Assembly: GCA_039545295.1 (NCBI GenBank)
Contig: BCIK01000006.1
Coordinates: 868,001-932,000 of the forward strand
DNA length: 64,000 nucleotides
Direction of reading: 5' to 3'
DNA from: Udeniomyces pyricola
Lineage: Eukaryota > Basidiomycota > Tremellomycetes > Cystofilobasidiales > Mrakiaceae
A program made the position numbers and the translations under genes. Shown one piece after another: positions 56,547 to 64,000 of this stretch. The notes under the pieces were generated by a model, which was given only the letters and a program-made list of their open reading frames with translations, was not told where the DNA came from and ran no database searches. Numbering within the stretch: position 1 is the first letter of the stretch; every line of letters starts with the position of its first letter.

Positions 56547-58876
56547 TCAGACAAGGAGGAGGAGGAGGAGGGCTCCGACGCCAGTCTGATTCGGAGACCC
56601 AAAAAAACCCAAACCAGGTCGGTTGTAATTTTGACGTACCAGCTTCATCTTGCCCTCGCTTGCCGCCATTCTCGAGAAGCCTTCGAGCGTGTAGAACGCA
56701 TCGTTGCCAGCGTTGTGAAGCTTTTCGACCTCCATGCCGAGATCTGGAAGGATATGGGAGGAAAAAGGAGACATGGGAGAGGAGGTGAGAGGTGGGAAAA
56801 GATACGATGTATATATATATATAATGAGTACTGGAGTACTGGAGTACCTCGAGGTTTGACTGCGAAGACCAAAAGGCAAAAGAGACCATTGTCGCTCACC
56901 TTCGCACATGGTCTTGAGATTGCGTTGTAGAACATTGCTTCCAGCCTCTTTCAAGACAGCCGTATAGAGCGTCTGGGTATCGATGGCTTGGATATGCGAG
57001 TGAGCCGTAGCGGCCGTCGGTCGGGTCGGCAACGGGCTCGTCGCAATCGACGTGCCGAGACCGGCAGTAGTGAGGTATTTGATGTCGGACTTGCAGTCAT
57101 GCAAGACGAGATAGAGAGGTCGCACCTCGCTGGAGGAGGACGAAGAGGTAGAAGGGTAGTTGGAGTAACGCTCAATGAGGTCTTTGAGAGATTGACGGAA
57201 GTCTTCGAGCGTAGGCGACACAGTCGATTTGCCGAAGAGGTAGTTCTATCGCAGAGAACGCCCCCAAGCAACGAAAAAATGAAGAAACGTTGAGGGTTGA
57301 GCGTCAGAGTAGAGCTTCAGAATGGTGTTGGATGTATCGTAGACAAAGGAAGAGCTGGGGAATGATGCAGGGCTGGAACAAACCATTTTGTTGTCCGGAA
57401 CAAAGGTGCCATTGCGGTACGACAGATAATCCTTGGCGATAAAGTGACCGCACTCGTCGAATCGCGCCAAGCTACCATCGGGCTGCCTCTCCCACCGCAT
57501 ACCACTCCATCCCCATTCGGTAATCATCTTCAAGAGAAAGAAGGTAGTTGAACCAATGAAGAAGAAGAAGGAGAACAACGGGAATGAACAACTGCATGGT
57601 CGGTCACCGCCCACCAGCGTTCCCGATCAATCAACATCACGGGCTACGCACAGTTCCGTCCCTCTCCCAACTCTCAAAGTCGAGCGTCAAGAAGCAGGCC
57701 TCTCCGCTGCCACCTTCTTTGCTCGCCTGCCAGATGGCTCGGGTCGCCGCAAGCTCCTCAAGCGCCTTGGTTTGAGATGCCTCGATAGTGCCGAGCGTGC
57801 CTTTCCGAGCTTTCTTGTTATGCTTGTCGAGATCCTTGAGTGTCCTCTTGATCTCGGCAGCCTCAGAGAAGACCACAGGCTCCTATGACGAGGTTGGCAA
57901 AGACAATCACAGAGAGACGATCATGGTGATAGACAAGAGGGAATGATGAGTTGCGAATTGTCAGACGAGTGCGAAAGTGTTGGGATGGACTGACGACCGA
58001 AACAAAGTCCTCCGGGTACATGAGGGACTGAGAAGAGGGCAAAGAGAGGTCATCTTTGATAAGGTCGGTCTGCTGAAGGTAGTATCGGATGTATTCTGAG
58101 GTACAAAAGTCAGAAAGGAGGAAAGGGGGATGGGGGGGGGGGGAGAGAGAATAGGTGAACGGTTACGATGCAAATGGCGGTTCAGTATTGGACCCGCAAG
58201 ATACGTTCGAATTAGTTAAGCAGACGCAGATGGTTGCACCTATCTGAGCAAGCGCAAAGAGGAACTTCTTCTCCTTGTTTGGCAGCTCGCCTTAAGAAAG
58301 TTGAGGTCCAGCCATGAGCGGATCGTATCAGTCTCCGAAATGTGGGAGCAAAAGTGTGGAAGTGAAGTCGTCGACACGTTGGACGCGACTGACCGATGTA
58401 GAGCTCGATACCAGGCTGCCCATCCTTCCACAGGGGACATCCGGGACTGGTCATGGCATCGATGTTGATCATGGCCTTGACGGGATCAAGCTGAGGGATG
58501 AATAGATTGCTGGGGTTAAGTCAGATGATGAGGGTGACGAGGAGAGCAAAGTGGGTCCGAGCAGCGAATGTGAAGAAGCAGATGAGGAAAGACCGAGGGA
58601 GAAGAGGTGAAGGAAGAGGGAAATCTGATGTAGCGATTGCAAGGGGAAAGGGAAGAAGGGAATGTAGTGAAGAGGTATGAGCGGACCTGATGGGAAGGCA
58701 GGAGCCCTGGCCATCTGATGTAAGTGGGTCGAGAGAGAAACAAGGGGAGTGTTACGCAGTCAGCATAGTCGTTGTTGGGCAAGGTGTGGGTGGACGAGAT
58801 GTCCGGCTGGCTGACTGACTGACTCAAAGACAATGTCGGTGTAGCGGTAGTATCCAAAGGCGCCGTGCTCTGACAT
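56547..58876 (-). CDS. Gfd2/YDR514C-like RNase H-fold 3'-5' exonuclease (DEDD family)
   Basis: Multi-exon minus-strand gene. It starts MSEHGAFGYYRYTDIVFE, continues NLFIPQLDPVKAMINIDAM and GCPLWKDGQPGIELYIG, then a block EYIRYYLQQTDLIKDDLSL and a Lys-rich helix (RTLKDLDKHNKKARKGTLG). The exonuclease core follows: LTLDFESWERD (first D and E), ITEWGWSGMRWE, HFIAKDYLSYRNGTFVPDN, NYLFGKSTVS, LYLVLHDCKSDIKYL (third acidic residue), IDTQTLY, and EKLHNAGNDAFYTL (last D). All four DEDD positions seem present, so it may be active. The family is the yeast Gfd2/YDR514C group, of uncertain role, linked to mRNA export. Exon 2 near 58705 is small and its phase uncertain. The C-terminus ends in a Leu run from a CTC repeat. 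Confidence 0.8.
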
Positions 58877-59360
58877 GGTGTGATGGGTTCGGCTGGGGTG
58901 GAGTGAGTGAGGGTGGACGATGTTGAGGACCAGAGGGGTGTGTGTGTGAGTTGAGATCGTTTGAGAGGTCGAGCAGAAGAAGCTGAATCAAGTCGCCAGT
59001 TGAGACTGACTGCATGAGAAGCCGGAAGGAGTCATTGCGCCGCCTGCGGGCGCTAGTGAGTGCTGATCACAGGCTTCACATATCAATATAACCTACTATT
59101 ATGTTCTGTATCCTATATATAATGCAATGTTCAATGTTCAGTGCGCAATCTTCAATCTTCAATGTTCTGTATCCAGGTAATTTTGTATCAGCAAGCTTCA
59201 GATTGCTTGAATACAATTTCAGCGGCTGCAGCCCGACGCGCTCTTTCGACGCTTCGGCCTTCGATCTTACACCGATGCCGGCTTGGCCGAGTCTGCCATC
59301 CTGTAAACATCCTTCAACTTGCGCCAGTTCGCACATCATCGACTCCATCCGTATCCACCC
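58877..59360. promoter_or_regulatory. divergent region between Gfd2-like gene and ISC1
   Basis: 484 bases. Near 59120-59170 the motif TTCAATGTTC/TTCAATCTTC is repeated three times in tandem. TATATATA-like ATCCTATATATAATG lies near 59109. No gene is supported. Confidence 0.45.
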
Positions 59361-61727
59361 ATGCCTCAGCAATTCCAAGTCCTCTCCCTCAACGTCTGGT
59401 GACTATTAACCCCATCAATCCCACGCTATCCCCACACCATCAGACCCAACTGTTCTTGATCCGCTCAGGTGTCTAAGTCGCCTTGCTGACGTCGACGTCA
59501 TCCCAACTTGACCCTCCGGCCTCCATCCCACCAACAACCAACAATAGGGCTCTCAAACCCATCTCCAAGCATCGTACCAGTCGTCTAGAGGTTCGACCAC
59601 CATCTGTATCAACAGGCTATCGGAGCTCCATCGCCAGACTAACAGTCCCTTCCTCTTATTTCCTCATCATCCCCAGGCCATCGCTCACAAGTTCCTTGGC
59701 TCTCACGCCGACTGCGACGTTATTTGCTTACAGGAACTCTGGGTGTACGATGACTTTCTCGACATGCAGCGTTCCTTAGCTCCCGTATGGAGGCATGCCA
59801 AGTTCTTCTTCACGTCAGTCCCATCTCTTGAGCGTCATCACTGCTCCTACAGTTGCCGAGGGGTTCACTTGTCCTTGCCTCCCTCGCTCGGACCAACTTT
59901 CAGTGCGCTGATCCAATTCTGTACATCAATCGACACAGCGGGGCCCTTGGTTCTGGTTTGGCCATCTTCTCCAAGTGGCCCATCACGAGCAGTCTGACGT
60001 TCCCGTATCCACTGACTGGCCGGCCGCTAGGTGCGTTGAGGGCAGGCATAGCGTTATCGACACGGACGGCGCAGTCAATGCTGACGGCCTTCCCTCAACT
60101 TCTACTCTCATGTCTTCAGCCTTTTCCGACTTTTTTGTCAACAAGGCCGCCGGAAGCGTGGTCATCGAGCATCCGTCTTTAGGAGAGGTTGAGATTTTTA
60201 CTACCCATGTATGTCTTTCTTACTCTTTGCTATCTTCACATAGCATACAACGACTTCTTTGTTGTGCCTGACTCGCCTATCTGTGCCTTTTTTTTTGTCT
60301 CTGATGATTTTGGTCTCATGCTCTCTTCCTTTCTCAGATGCATGCTGGCGGCCCCGAAGGCTACGAGCTAAGTAACTCATATCGTTCCACCCAGGCATGG
60401 CGTTTAGCATCTGAAGCCAAGCGAGCCGCCTCGTTAGGACGATATGTGGTTGTGGTATGTTCACCCTCTATACTTCTCTGGTTTCCCGCGGTTTGAAGTA
60501 CCGACGGCTGACCATCGCATCGACCATCCAGTGTGGTGATTTCAATGTGCAATCTCACGAGCTTCCCTACGCCGTCATGCGCGACCACGGCAGCTTGAAT
60601 GATGCCTGGCTCGTTTCCAAGGGACTCGCTTCCGAGGCGGATATTGACAGAGAGAGCAGAGATGTTGAGGCTTCACTGACTGTCGCTGGCATGACAGTCG
60701 ACTGTAAGGAAAACTCCTTATCCCTTCTATGCCGTATATATGTTTGGAAGACTGGCTAACATGACCCGGTGTTCTCTGCTGAATGAACTTTTTAGCCCCC
60801 ATCAACTCCTGGACGCATGGCAAGAACATTCCGGCCGATGTCCAGCGTACATACGGCAAGCGACTTGACTACGTTTTCTACTGTCAACCTTCGCTTCCGA
60901 CTCGGTGGTCGTCTCTCGTCTCTTCCCTCACGTCATCTCTTCATACTACCTCGCCTCACCTCTCGAATCTCCTTCCGGCCCTCACCTGCGTCGAGACCGA
61001 AGTGGTCATGACAGAGCTTGTCCCTGGCGAAGCCTACTCTTATTCGGATCACTTTGGCCTCCGAGCCAAATTTTCAATCGATACATCCATCTCGAGTAGT
61101 CTCCTTCGTCCATCGGACGGACCTCCCCCGACCGGCGTTTCGTTCGCTTCATCCTCGACGCCATCGAGCCTTCCGGCTGAGTCTTCGGAAGGATCCGAGG
61201 CGTCTGCTAGCTCGTCGACCCCGCTTCACACCCTTCATCGGCGCGAGTCTCGCAATGCTGCTCTGGGAACCCTCCAAACGCTGCTCACCCTCATTCACCA
61301 CCATCGCAAAGTGCATTTGCCTCATGCAAACCGTCTGTTTGCATTCGTGCCCGCGTGAGGCCCATCATTTCTTTTCTTCTTCTTCTTCTTCTCTTGCTCT
61401 CGCTTCTGACACCGGTTGGGAAGTAGACAACTGATTGTTACGTCGCTTGAAAATCCACTCTACGCCTGGTCCAACTTTTTCGATCGATGCCACAGGGCTA
61501 TCCTTCTTCTCTTGGCGCTCACGACCTCGACCGCCTTCTTACCCAACCACGCCTACTTCTCGCCCCTGTTCGTCTTTGCCGGAGGGGCCGTCGGGGTCGG
61601 CGGCTGCACAGCACTCATCACAGGCTTCGTTTGGGGGCGATGGGAAGATCGGACGTTGAGACGGGTCGAGGAGGAGGTGAGAGATGAAGTGGGTAGGTTG
61701 AATACGTTAGGAGAGGAAAGGAGATAA
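59361..61727 (+). CDS. ISC1: inositol phosphosphingolipid phospholipase C (neutral sphingomyelinase family)
   Basis: Hydrolyses inositol phosphoceramides to ceramide, on ER and mitochondrial membranes. Multi-exon. The N-terminus reads FQVLSLNVWALKPISKHRTSRLEAIAHKF, followed by DVICLQELWVYDDF with the metal-binding Glu. Then GALGSGLAIFSKWPI, LTGRPLAFSDFFVNKAAGSV, IFTTHMHAGGPEGYELSNSYRSTQAW, VVVCGDFNVQ (catalytic Asp/Asn), and SYSDHFGLRAKF with the essential SDH. The C-terminus has two hydrophobic spans (AILLLLALTTSTAFL, then SPLFVFAGGAVGVGG) followed by WGRWEDRTLRRVEEEV, as in yeast Isc1. Several introns are inferred from these blocks; the last one (61359-61429) joins FVPA to QLIVTSLENPLYAW. 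The assignment is strong; exact exon limits are approximate. Confidence 0.9.
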
Positions 61728-62035
61728 GGGACAAGTTAGGAAGAGCATAGAGGCATAGACAGTGACGTTAGGATAGAGAGGGTTTGATATCCAATGCCCC
61801 ATCAACTCGTAGCCTCGCCATCATCGGACCGAGAAGAACGCCCCTGGTCAGTTTGTTCCCATGGGATGCTCTGAGACCATGATCAAGACCTTTCCAAAAA
61901 AAAAAAATCACGGGGGAATAGCAAAAAAGTCATGTCTAGAGGTTTAGGAAGGGGGTTCAAAGTGTTTTTCTGGTCAAGTTGGGTTGAATTGTTTTTTCGT
62001 TGGGTCGTTGGTCTCGTTTTGTGAGCTATACGAGA
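61728..62035. other. convergent intergenic region
   Basis: 308 bases between ISC1 and HIS3 stops. A12 and T-rich stretches are suited to 3' ends. No gene is seen. Confidence 0.35.
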
Positions 62036-63322
62036 TTACATGAGGACGCCCTTGGTTGAGGGAACGTCGTTGCCTCCTGTGCGCTCGACGGCTTCACGGA
62101 TAGCGAGGGCGAGAGCCTTGAATGAGGCCTCGGCACTGTCATTTGTCAAGCCAACAAAATCGAGGCAGTGATATGTCAGAATGGGATTGTATGTGCGGAT
62201 GAGACGGACGACAGCACAAGGTGTAAAAGGAGGAAAGTGGAAAAGTGGAAAGATAAGGTGGACATAAACGACGAACATGTGATGGTTGTTGACGCCTCGG
62301 ATGCAATCGACGTGAAGGGTAACTCCAGCAGCGACGGCAAAGGACTCAAAGACGTGAGAAATCATCTCGGTCGACACTGAGTGTATTGATGGAGTTGAGC
62401 GAGGTGAGTGAAGGAATCAGTGTTACAACAAGTAGTCAGCATCATGTGACAAGGGACCATATGCAAAGGAGGACAAAAGAGGAACGAACAGTCTCCAATC
62501 TTTTCCCTTGTGAAAGGAAGATCACCGCAAAAGTAAGGTCGGCTCGAAATATCAAGGACCGCTCTGCTGAGAGCCTAGGAGATGAGCAAAATCGTGAAGA
62601 AAAAGGTTTGGGAATTAGCTAGCTGTTTCCTAGAGAGGCATCGTTCGCTTGGTGTGCTATGCATTTCCCCCTCTGCTACATGTGTTTTGTTCCATCATGT
62701 ATGTGCACACATTCGCTTGGTATAGGATACCAATCTGAGTGGTCATTATCAACTCACCTCATCGAGGGGAGCAAAGCCGGTACCGTATCGCCTGATACCC
62801 TTCCTCTCTCCGAGCGCGAGCTTGAAGGCCTCTCCAAGGGCCAAAGCGCAATCTTCGGCGGTGTGGTGATCGTCGATTTGAAGATCACCCTTGCAGTGAA
62901 GGACGAGAGACATCTGGCCGTGCTTGGCGAGAGCGTGAAGCATCTAAGGGGTGATCATGAGAAAAGAAAGCATAGGCTTAGTGGGTAAATAGGGAAAGTG
63001 CAGTTGGGTCGGTCGGTCGGTCGAACGGATTGAAGTCACTACAGAGCTGAAGCAGAACGTCTACAGCCCAAGCGACTGGTCGACAGCCATCATATCTGGT
63101 AATATTCCAGTGAGATGACATTTGGGACTGAAAAAATGATCATTGACCGAGTCAGCCAGCGAGACTCACGTGGTCAAGGAAGCCAATGCCGGTGTTGACG
63201 TCGATGGTCTGGACGTCGACGCCCGGAGTGTGGTCGAGAGTGAGGGTGCAGACGATGTTGGTCTCGTTGGTGTTTCGCGCAACGGTAGCGGTTCGAACAG
63301 GGAGGGGGGTGAGCGAGGACAT
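62036..63322 (-). CDS. HIS3: imidazoleglycerol-phosphate dehydratase
   Basis: Dehydrates imidazole glycerol phosphate in histidine synthesis (cytosol). Five exons, the first two fixed at 63322-63170 and 62943-62758, give 207 residues. The N-terminus is [21 protein letters not shown], then [17 protein letters not shown], the metal-ligand block [50 protein letters not shown], and the second metal block [14 protein letters not shown]. It ends PSTKGVLM. Both HHxxE-type ligand pairs are present and the length is right for a mono-functional fungal His3. Two introns use donor GTTCGT. Its divergent neighbour is the possible amine oxidase. Confidence 0.95.
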
Positions 63323-63862
63323 GGTGGATCGGGTTGAGGGTGCAGTGATCTAAGGGCGAGAGGATGATGGCAGTAGTGGGAGGTGGCGAAGACGAGTCAG
63401 AGCAATCATAATGGTCGAATGAGTTCTCTCCGAATCATCATCATCGTACTCGCGGCCGGATGTACTATTGATCTATGTATTTCTGGTAGTATGAAACATG
63501 AAACATCTGTCTCTGTAGGGTGATGGTCAAATCAATCAACTTGGAAAGGCAAGATAGGGCAATCCTATAGTACTAGCTAGGCGACATGGCTAGCTCGGAG
63601 TTGACGCAGATCTAGAGTATATATGTATATATGCATGATCATGTTGGATCATGCCAGTCATTGTCGCCTAAATAACGAACTCTTATTTGTTGGCGTGCCG
63701 GGCGACTCGCGATGTGATAACCAAACTTGCATCCTTATCACTCATTGTTCCATACATTTCTTGTCCATCTCCTTGTCCACATCTTCCACCAGCCATCAAC
63801 CATTAGCCACCATCCGCGTCTACACACATTCTTCTGCCCTTCCACCACGTTTTCTAACCCTC
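63323..63862. promoter_or_regulatory. divergent region between HIS3 and the last gene
   Basis: 540 bases. TATATATGTATATATGCATG (about 63617-63636) and GATCATG repeats are visible. A Gcn4-like TGACTC is not evident on the HIS3 side. No gene is supported. Confidence 0.4.
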
Positions 63863-64000
63863 ATGACGTTCCACCCGCTTGATCCACTGACCAAACAAGA
63901 GGTAAATCGGCTTCGGATCACCCCGACATCGTCGGTCTCCATGCTGCTGCTGCTGCTGCTCGCACGCCCCCATCGCGTGTCGATCCTCATCTGATGCAGT
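63863..64000 (+). CDS. first exon of a possible copper amine oxidase (partial, cut by window end)
   Basis: The exon 63863-63901 encodes only MTFHPLDPLTKQE before a GTAAAT donor, and the intron seems to end with TGATGCAG at 63999, leaving one base of exon 2. The HPLDPLT text matches the N-terminus of fungal copper amine oxidases, which begin with such a block before the first helix. This is thin evidence (13 residues). The remaining CTGCTG repeats (about 63938-63960) would lie in the intron. Confidence 0.45.

Noticed and set aside
1..64000. tRNA or rRNA genes
   Set aside because: I looked for B-box-like GGTTCGAATCC and conserved rRNA text on both strands and saw none; a covariance search would be decisive.
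1..64000. CRISPR array, phage or transposon
   Set aside because: The genome is a fungal nuclear one, the repeats are microsatellites, and no transposase, integrase or reverse transcriptase reading frame is visible.

Overview
This window is nuclear DNA from a fungus, almost certainly a basidiomycete and most plausibly a Tremellomycetes-type yeast. The grounds are intron-dense genes (up to about 19 exons), introns mostly of 50-170 bases, several micro-exons, Arg codons biased to CGA, and a gene set of basidiomycete flavour: a single BUB1/MAD3-like checkpoint gene, and an inositol oxygenase next to an inositol-type sugar transporter. I find 22 protein genes. 20 can be named at family level or as a clear architecture, two are unrecognised orphans, and the last is cut by the window edge. 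I see no rRNA, tRNA, CRISPR array, transposon or viral element.

Layout. 0-7 kb: CWC24 spliceosome factor (+), PIN3/LSB1-like SH3 protein (+), an orphan with a poly-His run (-), and a PNPOx-like protein with a membrane tail (-). 7-16 kb: BUB1 checkpoint kinase (+) and mitochondrial citrate synthase (+). 17-22 kb: myo-inositol oxygenase (-) head to head with an inositol-type transporter (+), probably one functional unit for inositol uptake and catabolism. 22-29 kb: a mini-RING protein (+) and the PI3-kinase VPS34 (+). 29-37 kb: a tail-anchored orphan (-) and a very long protein with a central PRXL2/AhpC-TSA domain (-). 37-45 kb: exportin CSE1 (-) and a SAM methyltransferase (+). 46-50 kb: a Pro/Ser-rich orphan (+) and an aldo-keto reductase (+). 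51-64 kb: eIF3g (-), an RNase III-fold mitochondrial ribosomal protein (+), a Gfd2-type DEDD exonuclease (-), ISC1-type phospholipase C (+), HIS3 (-), and the first exon of a possible copper amine oxidase (+).

Most genes are conserved housekeeping genes. Many are divergently paired over promoters of 0.3-0.6 kb. The best candidates for closer study are the MIOX/transporter pair, the combined Mad3-plus-Bub1 architecture, the PRXL2 giant, the two orphans, and relaxed splice donors of the GTNNGT type. Exon boundaries were worked out by eye, using reading phase and family alignments remembered rather than computed. I found no obviously new multi-gene defence or mobile system.
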